DNA of 55,414 nucleotides from positions 1-55,414 of the forward strand of contig JAHRHE010000006.1 in NCBI GenBank assembly GCA_020027965.1. Direction: 5' to 3'. Positions within the stretch are counted from its first letter, which is position 1. Every line of letters starts with the position of its first letter. Shown here piece after piece: positions 34,059-43,934 of this stretch. The notes below the pieces were generated by a model that did not search any database, was not told where the DNA came from, and saw nothing but the letters and a program-made list of their open reading frames with translations. Origin of the DNA: Nitrospirota bacterium (GTDB taxonomy: Bacteria; Nitrospirota; Nitrospiria; Nitrospirales; Nitrospiraceae). The position numbers and the translations under genes were made by a program.

Positions 34059-37000
34059 ATGCATACGGTCCGACCACCCAATAGCATCTTTTCCGACCTG
34101 GAAGAGCCCATCCGTGCCGAGCTGTTCGGCGTCGAGCGCCTCGAGCAACACGCTGAAAGTCTTGCGGCTGCGCAGATAGTTTTCGCCGAATCGAGGCAGG
34201 GTCGGCTGCTCACTCCGCGCGTCCTGGAGAACGGGCGCGTGTTGCTGGAGTCCTACCGGGCCATTGCCCGTGCGATTCAGGAGGAGCATGCGATTACCTC
34301 CGCAGCCGAGTGGCTGGTCGATAACTTCCACATCGTCGATGAACAGCTTCGCGAGATCCGCGATGACCTGTCCCCCGGCTTTTATCGCCAATTGCCCAAA
34401 CTGGCCGCCGGTCACTTGCAGGACTATCCGCGCGTGTTCGGTGTGGCGTGGGCGTTCGTGGCGCACACGGACAGTCGATTCGACCCGGAACTGCTGCGCC
34501 GCTTTGTGACGGCCTACCAGCGCGTGCAACCGCTCACCATCGGTGAGCTGTGGGCCGTGGCCATCACGCTGCGCGTGGTGCTGGTGGAAAATCTGCGCAG
34601 GCTGGCGGAGCGAATCGTTTGCAGCCGCGCCGCGCGCCAGGAAGCCGACAGGCTGGCCGACAGCCTGCTCGGTACAGGCGGCCAGTCTCCGGTGTCCCCA
34701 TCGACAGCCCTGCGCCGCTTTGAGAATCGGCCTCTGGCGACGGCGTTTGCCGTGCAGCTCGTTCAGCGCTTGCGTGACCTGGATCCCAAGGTGCGCCCCA
34801 TCCTGCTGTGGCTCGACGAGCGCCTGGCCGCGCAGGGCACCACCGCCGACGACATGGTCCACGCCGAGCACCAGCAGCAGGCGGCCATGAGCGTCACCGT
34901 GCGCAACATTATCACCAGCATGCGCTTGACGTCTGCCTTTGTCTGGCCGGACTTTTTTGAGAGCGTCAGCCTGGTGGACGAGATTCTTCGTCGCAGCACC
35001 CACTTCGCCGAGATGGATTTTGCCACCCGAGACAAATACCGCCATGCCATCGAGGATCTCTCACGGGGCTCGGGCTACTCGGAAATTGAAGTGGCTGAAC
35101 GTGTCGTGCAGCGCGCTAACCAGGCGCGCGTTGAGCCGCGCGACGGCGCACAGCCACCCCAGGACCGGCACACGGAGCCTGGCTATTACCTCATCTCGCA
35201 AGGACGTCTGGCCTTTGAGCGCGAACTCGGGTTTCGGGTCTCCTGGAAGCGCTGGCTGCTGCGTGTGTATGTCCGAGCCGCGGTGCCCGGCTACCTGGGA
35301 ACCATTGCTGTCGTGACCGCTGTGATTCTGGCGCTGCCGTTGCTGCATGCCAGTGAGGCGGGCGGCACCGCGAAGATCCTTGTGCTGCTTGGTCTTCTCG
35401 CCGCAGTACCGGCGTCGGACCTGGCCATTGCACTCATCAATCGCGTGGTGATGGCTCTGCTCGGACCGCGAGCGCTGCCCCGGATGGAGTTATGCAATGG
35501 CGTACCGGAAGACTTGCGAACGATCGTGGTCGTACCGACGCTGCTCACCACGCAGCATGCAATCGAAGAGCAGGTCGAGCGACTGGCGGTCCACTATCTG
35601 GCCAATGCCGATGGGGACCTGCGTTTCGCGCTGCTCTCTGACTGGGTGGACGCACCGAGTGAAAGTCTCGCAGGTGATGACGAGCTGCTGGCCGCCGCGG
35701 TGGACGGCGTCGTGCGTCTGAACAAGCGCTATGGCCCCGCGTCCAGCGGTGGCGCTCGCTTCTTGCTCTTCCATCGCAGGCGTGTCTGGAACGAGTGCGA
35801 GCGCACATGGATGGGATGGGAACGCAAGCGAGGGAAGCTGCATGAGCTGAACCAGCTTCTGCGCGGCTCGCGGAACACCACGTTCATCGCCGTCGGGGGG
35901 CGGCCCCCGGAAGCACCGCCGGCGGTTCGCTACGTCATCACGCTCGATGCCGACACGCGCCTGCCGCGTGGCGCTGCGTGCCGCTTGGTCGGCACCATGG
36001 CGCATCCTCTCAACCGGCCGAGATTCGACGCTCGCGCCGGGCGCGTCGTCGAAGGCTACGCGATGGTGCAACCCCGTATCGCACCTTCGCTCCCTGCCGA
36101 TCGGGAGGGCTCGCTCTTCCAAAGGGCCTTTTCCGGCCCGAGCGGTATCGATCCTTATGCCTCGGCCATTTCGGATGTCTACCAGGACTTGTTCCTGGAA
36201 GGGTCCTACACCGGCAAAGGCATTTACGATATCGATGCGTTTGAGGCCGCCCTGGCGGGCAAGGTGCCGGACAATGCGCTGCTAAGCCACGATCTCTTTG
36301 AAGGCATCTTCGCTCGGGCGGCACTGGCCACGGACATTGAGCTGTTTGAAGCATTTCCATCGCACTATGAAGCCGCGGCCGCCCGGCAGAACCGGTGGGC
36401 GCGCGGCGACTGGCAACTTCTGCCCTGGATTCTCGGGCACAACAGAGCATCGGCAGAGGAACGCCACCCTGTCGTCATTCCCGCGATTGGCCGTTGGAAG
36501 ATGCTCGACAACCTCCGTCGCACCCTGTCGGCGCCCGCCGCGTTCCTGACGTTGATTGTTGGGTGGTTGCAGCCGGCGGCGTCTCCCTGGGTGTGGACGG
36601 GCTTTATCCTGGCCACGATTGCGATTCCGGCGCTGCTGTCCTTCATGATCGGGCTACGCCCGCGACGGCGCGGCATATCCATGCGCAGCCATTTTCTCGG
36701 TGTGCTCACCGACCTTGCGCTGGGCGCATCCCAGATCGGCTTGACGGTGACGTTTCTGGCGTACCAGACATGGCTGATGTCTGACGCGATTCTGCGCACC
36801 CTCGGCCGTCTCGTGATCACGCGGAAACATCTGCTGGAGTGGGTGACCGCAGCACAGGCCAAGGATGCGTTCGCGTACAAAATGTTCGGTATGTATACGC
36901 GCATGGCTGGCGGCATGGTCCTCGCCGCTACGGCTGCTGTGGTTCTGGCTTATGGACAGCCTCGCGCCTGGCCCGTAGCGGCCCCGTTCCTCCTTCTCTG

Positions 37001-40000
37001 GGCCGCCGCTCCCGCCATCGCGCGGTGGGTCAGCCTGCCTCCGCGGCTTCCCGGGGTAGAGCCCCTGTCGTCGGCCGATGGGCGGGCTCTTCGATTGATT
37101 GCACGCCGGACGTGGCGCTTCTTCGAGGCGTTTGTTGGTCCCGCGGATCACGCGCTTCCTCCCGATAATTTTCAGGAAGAGCCCAAACCCATCGTGGCCC
37201 GCCGCACGTCGCCTACCAATATGGGGCTGTATCTTCTCTCCACGGTTGCCGCGCGTGACTTAGGGTGGCTGGGCACCGTGGAGGCCGTTGAGCGGCTGGA
37301 AACCACGCTGGCGACTATGAGCCGCCTGGAACTGTTTCACGGCCACTTTTACAACTGGTACGACACGCGCGAACTCCATCCGCTCGAGCCCAAGTATGTG
37401 TCCTCGGTGGACAGCGGCAATCTCGCCGGGCATCTGCTGGCCCTGGGCAACGCGTGCCGCGAGTTAATGCAGAAGTCGTCCGTCGGACCGAATCTGCTCG
37501 CCGGAGTGGACGATGCCATCCGGTTGTTGCGCGAAGCGCTCGCCGACATCCCGGACACGCGTCGCACGCACACCGTCACGCGGAAGCAGCTCAGCAATGC
37601 CGTCGACGCGCTGGCCTCCGCGCTTGACTCGCTGCCCGTCGATGCCGCCGACTGGGCGGCGCGTTTCGTCGACCTGAGGGCGCGTGCCCACACCGTCGCG
37701 GACATGACGCAAGCCTTGGCGCAAGAGCGCGGGGACGCTCCCGATTCCGAGTTGCGCGCCTGGGCCGATGCCACCAGAGCGTGCCTCGAAAGCCACGTCC
37801 GAGACGTGGAAATGTTGATTCCGTGGGCACGCCTGAGCTCGAAAGAGATTGCGGCCATGGCCGAACGTCCTCCAGACCAAGCGCCCGAGTGGGTGGCGAT
37901 TGCGCCGTTCTTCCATTCCGTTCCCACGCTGGCGGACGCTCCGGAACGGTGTGACGCCGCTCTCAGTGAGCTTGTTGCGCTGCGCGCACGCCTGCTCAAC
38001 AATTCTCCGGCGAACAGTGACACACTGGCGCGGATCGATGCGTTGGCCCAAGCCATGAGGCATTCGGCCGCGGATGCCGCCGCGCTCATTCGCCGCCTTT
38101 CGGCGGTCACACAGACTGCGGAGCTCATGTTTCGCGCGATGGATTTCAACTTTCTGTTTGACGATACGCGCAAGCTGTTTTCCATCGGCTACCGCGTCAC
38201 AGACGGCAGCCTGGATCCCAGCTGTTACGACCTTCTCGCTTCGGAGGCGCGGCTCACGAGCTTCATCGCCATCGCCAAGGGCGACGTTCCGCCGTCGCAC
38301 TGGTTTCGCCTGAACCGCGCGCTTACGCCGGTGGGTCGCGGTTCCGCGCTCATCTCGTGGTCGGGCTCGATGTTCGAATACCTGATGCCGGAGCTGGTGA
38401 TGCGTTCTCCGGTGGGCAGCCTGCTGAACCAGACGTGCGAACTGGTCGTGCGCCGGCACATCGCCTACGGAACGGAGCACGGCTTGCCCTGGGGAGTGTC
38501 GGAGTCGGCATACAATGCGCGCGACCTCGACCTCACGTACCAATATTCCAGCTTTGGTGTGCCTGGGCTGGGGCTCAAGCGCGGCCTCAGCGAAGATGTC
38601 GTCGTCGCGCCGTATGCCACCGCGCTCGCGGCCATGATCGATCCTGCCGCGGCCACGCACAACTTTGCGCGACTTGCCGAAGCCGGCGGCAGGGGAGCGT
38701 ATGGTTTCTACGAAGCGCTCGATTACACCAGCACCCGGTTGCCCGAAGGCAAAGACGTCGCCGTCGTGCGTGCCTACATGGCGCACCACCAGGGCATGTT
38801 ATTGGTCGCGTTCGCCAACGTGCTAAACGATGGCGCGATGCGGACCCGCTTCCACGCCGAGCCCACTGTGCAGGCCACCGAGCTGTTGCTGCAGGAACGC
38901 ACGCCGCGCGACGTGCTGGTCGCACGGCCTCGCGCCGAAGAAGTCTCCGCTGCGGCGCAGGTCCGCGAACTCATTCCGCCGGTGCTGCGCCGGTTTACCA
39001 CGCCGCACGATGTGATCCCGCGGACGCATCTCCTTTCCAACGGACGGTACACGGTGATGCTGACTGTGGCGGGCTCAGGGTACAGCCGCTGGCGGGATAT
39101 TGCGGTCACGCGCTGGCGCGAGGATGCCACGCGGGACTGCTGGGGCACGTACATCTTTCTTCGCGATGCGCAGACCGGCGAGGTCTGGTCGGCAGGCTAT
39201 CAGCCCAGCGGCGTCGAACCCGATGCGTATGAGGCCTCCTTCTGCGAAGACCATGGCGAGATTATCCGGCGCGATGGCGCACTGACCACCACGCTCGAAG
39301 TCGTTGTGTCGTCCGAGGACGATGCTGAAGTGCGGCGCGTCTCCCTCACCAATCTGGGGGCACGCACGCGCGACATTCAGGTCACGTCGTATGCCGAGCT
39401 GTCCCTGGCTTCGCAGGCCGCCGATATGGCACACCCGGCGTTTTCCAACTTGTTTGTGCAGACGGAATTCGTACCCGATGTCGGCGCGCTGCTGGCGACG
39501 CGCCGCAGGCAATCCGATAAGGACACGGCGGTGTGGGCCGCACACGTGGTCGTTCTGGAAGGCGCAACCGTTGGCGACCTGCAATTCGAGACGGACCGCG
39601 CGCGGTTCCTCGGACGCGGGCACCACGCCCGCAATCCCGTCTCGATGATCGACGGCCGGCCACTCTCGAATACCGTCGGTTCCGTCCTCGACCCGGTGAT
39701 GAGCCTGCGGCGCACGGTGAGCATCCCGCCAGGCACCACCGCGCGCATTGTGTTTGCCACGATCGTCGCTCCCACCCGCGAGCAGGTCCTGGATCTGACA
39801 GACAAGTACCGTGACCCGAGAGTGTTTGAGCGCACCCTGCCGCTGGCCTGGACGCAGGCGCAAGTCCAACTTCACCATCTGGGTATCGGTCATGACGAAG
39901 CGCAGGTGTTCCAGAGACTGGCCAATGCCGTGCTGTACTCAGACGCGTCGCTACGGCCGTCCTCGGATGTGCTCAGCCGGAGCACGCTGGACCGTTCCGC

Positions 40001-42860
40001 ACTGTGGGCCCACGGCATCTCCGGCGATCTGCCCATTGTGCTGGCGCGCATCGACGACGCGCAGGATGTCGAGATCGTCCGGCAATTGCTCCGCGCGCAT
40101 GAATACTGGCGTATGAAGCAGTTGTCCGCCGACGTGGTCATTATGAATGAAAAGCCGTCGTCGTATCGACAGGAGCTGCAGGGCTCCCTGGAAGCGCTTG
40201 TGCGCGGCAGCCAGCTGCGGCTTTCCCCGGACACCAGCGGCGTAAGCGGCAAGATTGTCCTCCTGCGGGCAGACCTGATCTCTGTGCAGGACCGTACGCT
40301 GCTGCAAACTGTCGCGCGGGTGGTGCTGCTCAGCCGGCGGGGCACATTGTCCGAGCAGGTCACTAGGTCGCAGCGCACGGACGCTGCGGCACCTCCGGCG
40401 CCGCGATCGCTGCGCCAGGGCAAACGTCTGGATGTTACGCCGTCTGTGCCGGACCTCGAATTCTTTAACGGCCTTGGCGGCTTCGCGGAGAATGGCCGGG
40501 AATATGTCACCCTCCTTGGCGAAGGCCTGCGCACGCCCCGGCCGTGGATCAACGTCATCGCGAATCCATCGTTTGGCTTCCTCGTGTCGGAATCGGGTTC
40601 AGGCTTCACCTGGTCGCTCAACAGCCACGACAACCAGCTGACGCCATGGTCAAACGATCCCGTGTCCGACCCGCCCGGAGAAGCCATCTACATCCGCGAT
40701 GAAAGCACGGGTGAGGTGTGGAGTCCCACGGCGCTGCCGATTCGCGATGAAACGGCTCCGTATGTGGCGCGCCACGGTCAGGGCTACAGCCGCTTCCAGC
40801 ATGGCTCGCACGGCATCCTGACTGAGCTGTTGCAATTCGTTCCGTCTGAAGACCCGATGAAGATTTCGCAGCTCATCCTGCAGAATGCGTCCGGCCGCTC
40901 CCGTCGCCTCTCCGTGACCGCGTATGCCGAGTGGGTACTGGGCAGCTCGCGCAGCGCCTCGGCCCCGTACATCATCACGGAGATCGATTCGCAGACGGGA
41001 GCGCTCCTCGCGCGGAGCGCGTGGCGCGGCGAGTTTGGCGGGCGCGTAGCCTTCGCAGATCTGGCCGGTCGGCAGACGTCCTGGACGGGCGACCGCACAG
41101 AGTTTTTGGGTCGCAATGGCACGCCCGAACGTCCCGCGGCGCTTGAGCGAGCCGATCACCTGTCTGGAAAGGTGGGCGCGGGTCTCGATCCGTGCGCCGC
41201 GCTGCAAACTACGCTTGAGTTGCCTCCCGGCGCGCGCGCAGAACTTGTGTGGTTCCTGGGTCAGACGGACAGTAGGGAACACGTGCGCGAGTTGCTCGGC
41301 CGCTATCGCGCCGCAGACCTCAGCGGAATCTTGCACAACGTCACCGGCCAATGGGACGACGTGCTCGGCACCGTACAGATCACCACCCCCGACCGGGCCA
41401 TGGATGTGCTGCTGAATCGTTGGCTGCTCTACCAGACGCTGGCTTGCCGTGTCTGGGCGCGCGCGGCGTTCTATCAGGTGAGTGGCGCGTATGGCTTCCG
41501 CGACCAGCTCCAGGATGTGATGGCCCTCAGCGTTGCTCAACGCGACGTGACGCGCGAGCATTTGCTGCGCGCGGCCGGACGCCAGTTCACCGAGGGTGAC
41601 GTCCAGCACTGGTGGCATCCGCCCTCGGGACGCGGCGTGCGCACGCGCATCTCCGACGACCTTCTCTGGCTACCATACGCCGTCATCCACTTCATCGAAG
41701 CCACCGGCGACATGACTGTACTCGACGAAGTCGTACCCTTTTTGGAAGGCGATGTGCTGGCCGAGGGACAACACAAATCGTACTTTCAGCCGCGCGTGTC
41801 TGAGACTCGCGCAACACTCTTTGAACATTGCGCGCGAGCGCTGGACCACAGCCTCGCCGTCGGCGACCACAGCCTCCCGCTGATGGGCACGGGCGACTGG
41901 AATGACGGCATGAACCGAGTCGGCCAGCAGGGCAAGGGAGAAAGCGTCTGGCTCGGCTGGTTCCTGCATACGCTTCTCTGGGAGTTTGCCAAAGTTGCGG
42001 CTGCGCGCGGCGAGCACAATCGCGCGGAGACGTGGCGGCTCCACGTCAGTGCACTCAAAGCGGCGCTCGAGCGAGAAGCGTGGGACGGCGAATGGTACCG
42101 GCGCGCGTACTTTGATGACGGCACACCGCTAGGCTCCGCCACAAACCCGGAGTGCCGCATCGACTCCATCGCTCAATCCTGGGGAGTCATCAGCGGCGCT
42201 GCAGAACCGGGCCGCGGAGCGCGGGCCATGGCCGCCGTGGAGCAGCATCTGGTGCGCCGGCCGGAGGGGCTGATTGTGCTCTTCACACCGCCCTTTGACC
42301 GCACGCCGCGTGACCCCGGCTACATCAAAGGGTACGTGCCCGGCATCCGTGAAAACGGCGGCCAATACACGCATGCTGCCGTGTGGGCGGTTCTGGCTTT
42401 CGCAGCACTCGGCGACGGCGATAAGGCCGGCGAGCTGTTCCGGATGCTGAATCCAATCAACCGGACCACCTCTCGTGCGAACGTGCAGCGTTACAAAGTC
42501 GAGCCTTACGTGGTTGCGGGCGACGTGTATGCCGAGCCTCCACACGTCGGGCGGGGTGGCTGGACCTGGTACACGGGTGCGGCGGGCTGGCTCTATCGCG
42601 CCGGCATGGAATGGATGCTCGGATTCCGCGTGCGCGGCACGACGCTCTGCATCGATCCTTGCATCCCGCGCCACTGGCCCGGTTACTCCATCCGCTTTCG
42701 GTATCACTCGGCTATCTATGACATCGCGGTGGACAATCCACGCGGCGTCACCCGCAGCGTGGCTCTGACTGAACTGGATGGCAAGCCGCTTGCCGGCAGT
42801 GCATCTATTCCACTCGTAGACGACGGCGCCGTGCATCAGATCCGCATCGTGCTGGGCTAA
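34059..42860 (+). CDS. Cyclic beta-1,2-glucan synthase (GT84-GH94)
   Basis: A 2933-residue membrane enzyme of normal length for the NdvB/Cgs family. Order: N-terminal helical domain (1-395); first membrane segments (about 400-470); GT84 glycosyltransferase (about 485-800) with TLDADTRLP near 624-632 and QNRWARGDWQL near 776; more membrane segments (820-990); a glycoamylase-like domain (about 1010-1610, MAHHQGMLLVAFANVL); and two GH94-like regions, the last (about 2125-2933) with TGDWNDGMN near 2610. The family polymerises UDP-glucose into beta-1,2-glucan and cyclises it with the GH94 part controlling length. The product is periplasmic or secreted and acts in osmotic adaptation and host contact. 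No export gene (ndvA type) is in the window. The start lies at the end of the broken beta-propeller gene and has no ribosome-binding site that I can see. Confidence 0.93.
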   Translation: MHTVRPPNSIFSDLEEPIRAELFGVERLEQHAESLAAAQIVFAESRQGRLLTPRVLENGRVLLESYRAIARAIQEEHAITSAAEWLVDNFHIVDEQLREIRDDLSPGFYRQLPKLAAGHLQDYPRVFGVAWAFVAHTDSRFDPELLRRFVTAYQRVQPLTIGELWAVAITLRVVLVENLRRLAERIVCSRAARQEADRLADSLLGTGGQSPVSPSTALRRFENRPLATAFAVQLVQRLRDLDPKVRPILLWLDERLAAQGTTADDMVHAEHQQQAAMSVTVRNIITSMRLTSAFVWPDFFESVSLVDEILRRSTHFAEMDFATRDKYRHAIEDLSRGSGYSEIEVAERVVQRANQARVEPRDGAQPPQDRHTEPGYYLISQGRLAFERELGFRVSWKRWLLRVYVRAAVPGYLGTIAVVTAVILALPLLHASEAGGTAKILVLLGLLAAVPASDLAIALINRVVMALLGPRALPRMELCNGVPEDLRTIVVVPTLLTTQHAIEEQVERLAVHYLANADGDLRFALLSDWVDAPSESLAGDDELLAAAVDGVVRLNKRYGPASSGGARFLLFHRRRVWNECERTWMGWERKRGKLHELNQLLRGSRNTTFIAVGGRPPEAPPAVRYVITLDADTRLPRGAACRLVGTMAHPLNRPRFDARAGRVVEGYAMVQPRIAPSLPADREGSLFQRAFSGPSGIDPYASAISDVYQDLFLEGSYTGKGIYDIDAFEAALAGKVPDNALLSHDLFEGIFARAALATDIELFEAFPSHYEAAAARQNRWARGDWQLLPWILGHNRASAEERHPVVIPAIGRWKMLDNLRRTLSAPAAFLTLIVGWLQPAASPWVWTGFILATIAIPALLSFMIGLRPRRRGISMRSHFLGVLTDLALGASQIGLTVTFLAYQTWLMSDAILRTLGRLVITRKHLLEWVTAAQAKDAFAYKMFGMYTRMAGGMVLAATAAVVLAYGQPRAWPVAAPFLLLWAAAPAIARWVSLPPRLPGVEPLSSADGRALRLIARRTWRFFEAFVGPADHALPPDNFQEEPKPIVARRTSPTNMGLYLLSTVAARDLGWLGTVEAVERLETTLATMSRLELFHGHFYNWYDTRELHPLEPKYVSSVDSGNLAGHLLALGNACRELMQKSSVGPNLLAGVDDAIRLLREALADIPDTRRTHTVTRKQLSNAVDALASALDSLPVDAADWAARFVDLRARAHTVADMTQALAQERGDAPDSELRAWADATRACLESHVRDVEMLIPWARLSSKEIAAMAERPPDQAPEWVAIAPFFHSVPTLADAPERCDAALSELVALRARLLNNSPANSDTLARIDALAQAMRHSAADAAALIRRLSAVTQTAELMFRAMDFNFLFDDTRKLFSIGYRVTDGSLDPSCYDLLASEARLTSFIAIAKGDVPPSHWFRLNRALTPVGRGSALISWSGSMFEYLMPELVMRSPVGSLLNQTCELVVRRHIAYGTEHGLPWGVSESAYNARDLDLTYQYSSFGVPGLGLKRGLSEDVVVAPYATALAAMIDPAAATHNFARLAEAGGRGAYGFYEALDYTSTRLPEGKDVAVVRAYMAHHQGMLLVAFANVLNDGAMRTRFHAEPTVQATELLLQERTPRDVLVARPRAEEVSAAAQVRELIPPVLRRFTTPHDVIPRTHLLSNGRYTVMLTVAGSGYSRWRDIAVTRWREDATRDCWGTYIFLRDAQTGEVWSAGYQPSGVEPDAYEASFCEDHGEIIRRDGALTTTLEVVVSSEDDAEVRRVSLTNLGARTRDIQVTSYAELSLASQAADMAHPAFSNLFVQTEFVPDVGALLATRRRQSDKDTAVWAAHVVVLEGATVGDLQFETDRARFLGRGHHARNPVSMIDGRPLSNTVGSVLDPVMSLRRTVSIPPGTTARIVFATIVAPTREQVLDLTDKYRDPRVFERTLPLAWTQAQVQLHHLGIGHDEAQVFQRLANAVLYSDASLRPSSDVLSRSTLDRSALWAHGISGDLPIVLARIDDAQDVEIVRQLLRAHEYWRMKQLSADVVIMNEKPSSYRQELQGSLEALVRGSQLRLSPDTSGVSGKIVLLRADLISVQDRTLLQTVARVVLLSRRGTLSEQVTRSQRTDAAAPPAPRSLRQGKRLDVTPSVPDLEFFNGLGGFAENGREYVTLLGEGLRTPRPWINVIANPSFGFLVSESGSGFTWSLNSHDNQLTPWSNDPVSDPPGEAIYIRDESTGEVWSPTALPIRDETAPYVARHGQGYSRFQHGSHGILTELLQFVPSEDPMKISQLILQNASGRSRRLSVTAYAEWVLGSSRSASAPYIITEIDSQTGALLARSAWRGEFGGRVAFADLAGRQTSWTGDRTEFLGRNGTPERPAALERADHLSGKVGAGLDPCAALQTTLELPPGARAELVWFLGQTDSREHVRELLGRYRAADLSGILHNVTGQWDDVLGTVQITTPDRAMDVLLNRWLLYQTLACRVWARAAFYQVSGAYGFRDQLQDVMALSVAQRDVTREHLLRAAGRQFTEGDVQHWWHPPSGRGVRTRISDDLLWLPYAVIHFIEATGDMTVLDEVVPFLEGDVLAEGQHKSYFQPRVSETRATLFEHCARALDHSLAVGDHSLPLMGTGDWNDGMNRVGQQGKGESVWLGWFLHTLLWEFAKVAAARGEHNRAETWRLHVSALKAALEREAWDGEWYRRAYFDDGTPLGSATNPECRIDSIAQSWGVISGAAEPGRGARAMAAVEQHLVRRPEGLIVLFTPPFDRTPRDPGYIKGYVPGIRENGGQYTHAAVWAVLAFAALGDGDKAGELFRMLNPINRTTSRANVQRYKVEPYVVAGDVYAEPPHVGRGGWTWYTGAAGWLYRAGMEWMLGFRVRGTTLCIDPCIPRHWPGYSIRFRYHSAIYDIAVDNPRGVTRSVALTELDGKPLAGSASIPLVDDGAVHQIRIVLG

Positions 42861-43038
42861 GCATTGCCCGCCTCATCAATTGTGACGTGAAGGCGATTCG
42901 TGAGACAGACTTGCTTGGGAAAAAGAGTGACAGCCTCAAAAGGGCTGCTCAGACAGTGGAGACGCAAAGCACGGGCAAAGCGGGAGCAGGTATCGTGAAG
43001 TTGCTCAAAACGTCAGATCCTCCAGCCTCGCGAAACGT
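42861..43038. other. Gap after glucan synthase, downstream of tRNA-Leu
   Basis: 178 bases without a gene. The string GACGCAAAGCACGGGC (42961-42976) resembles the core of class I c-di-GMP riboswitches. However, the rest of that fold (the GAAA loop and the closing stem) is not visible, and no gene is read from it. Rated as a chance match. Confidence 0.3.
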
Positions 43039-43127
43039 TGGTGCCGGAGCCCGGGGTCGAACCGGGACGGGCCTTACGGCCCAAGGGATTTTAAGTCCCT
43101 TGCGTCTGCCTGTTCCGCCACTCCGGC
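43039..43127 (-). tRNA. tRNA-Leu (anticodon UAA)
   Basis: An 89-base class II tRNA on the minus strand. The acceptor stem GCCGGAG pairs with CTCCGGC, and the anticodon stem AGGGA/TCCCT frames the loop CTTAAAA with anticodon TAA. A long variable arm (GGGCCGTAAGGCCC) and the T-loop GGTTCGACCCC follow, and CCA is encoded. It reads UUA leucine codons. tRNA genes are frequent integration sites, and the large glucan synthase gene lies beside this one. Confidence 0.93.
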
Positions 43128-43129
43128 TG

Positions 43130-43280
43130 TCACGAGAGGCTCAAGGTGGGGTTAACGCTGAGGCAAGAGGGGTTCGCAGTTCTATGTTCGAGGTGTAAGA
43201 GGCCTGATTCTTGGTGGGTCCTCTCCGGTACTTCGAACATCGAACATCGAACTTCCTGAACCTTAGCCTCAACCTTGGCC
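43130..43280. repeat. Intergenic repeat cluster (AAGGTTNAGG family, copy 3)
   Basis: Between tRNA-Leu and the YtxH-like gene are GAGGCTCAAGGTGGGG (from about 43136) and CCTTAGCCTCAACCTTGG (about 43261-43278) in inverse orientation, the same motif that brackets comM. In the middle are GTTCTATGTTCGAGG and the tandem TCGAACATCGAACATCGAAC (about 43236-43255). No gene is visible. Confidence 0.55.
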
Positions 43281-43424
43281 TGCTGCTTAGGCGGCGTGAC
43301 TCTAGCACCCGTGTCCGGAGGGGTCAAGGTTGGGGAGGCTCGAAGCACAACGGCCCGAGCCGGTGCCGGCTACAGGCCGTTGTCTGCGTGTGGCGGGAGG
43401 ATCGAGTTGAAGAGCGGCGTGGGG

Positions 43425-43685
43425 TCAGGCGGCCTCGACGACCGGCCGCTGCTCCTTTTTGGGCATGAGCGAACGTCCGCTCTCGATGGCCCGATCCACT
43501 CCGGCCTTCACGTTGCGGCTCAGGCGAGTCGCCTGGACCTGCACTCGCCTGGCGTAGTGACGGATCTGTCGCCGGGTTTCAGTCCCGGGCTGAGGCGCAA
43601 AGAGCAACCCCAGGCCCGCTCCGATGACTGCCCCACCGGCGACCAATGCCGCAACCGTTCCTACCTTTTGAACTGTCGTAGACAT
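43425..43685 (-). CDS. YtxH-like small membrane-linked protein
   Basis: An 86-residue protein. A glycine-rich hydrophobic helix (VAALVAGGAVIGAGLGLLFAP, residues 8-28) is followed by the conserved P-G-T-E-T-R motif and a basic amphipathic helix (RHYARRVQVQATRLSRNV). This is the layout of YtxH/gas-vesicle-type proteins, found in stress responses. AAGGAGG precedes the ATG. The gap upstream (43686-43934) is markedly AT-rich (TATAATATAAAATAATATTTTCC in pieces), a likely promoter region. Confidence 0.85.
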   Translation of the reverse strand: MSTTVQKVGTVAALVAGGAVIGAGLGLLFAPQPGTETRRQIRHYARRVQVQATRLSRNVKAGVDRAIESGRSLMPKKEQRPVVEAA

Positions 43686-43934
43686 ACCTAGCCTCCTTTG
43701 CGTGTGATCTCGTCCTCGTCAAAGTTTTCTATCGGACCGTTTCGAGCGCTCGCCAGACGTATAAGCATTATCCATGCCAATGACGAACATATAATATAAA
43801 ATAATATTTTCCAGTACTTAGTTGCATAGATTGATCAAGGTCTGGGAACTGGAGGCTGTGCTTTTTCCACAACAGTCGGCTGGAACCGTTCCAGAAAGAA
43901 GACAGAATAAAGAGCAAGAATCGGAAGACAGCTT

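Noticed and set aside
33816-35045. Minus-strand frame of 409 residues
   Set aside because: Only the last part (two propeller blades) is real; the rest is antisense to the glucan synthase gene.
42887-43198. Plus-strand frame of 103 residues
   Set aside because: It runs through tRNA-Leu and the repeat cluster and has no codon bias.
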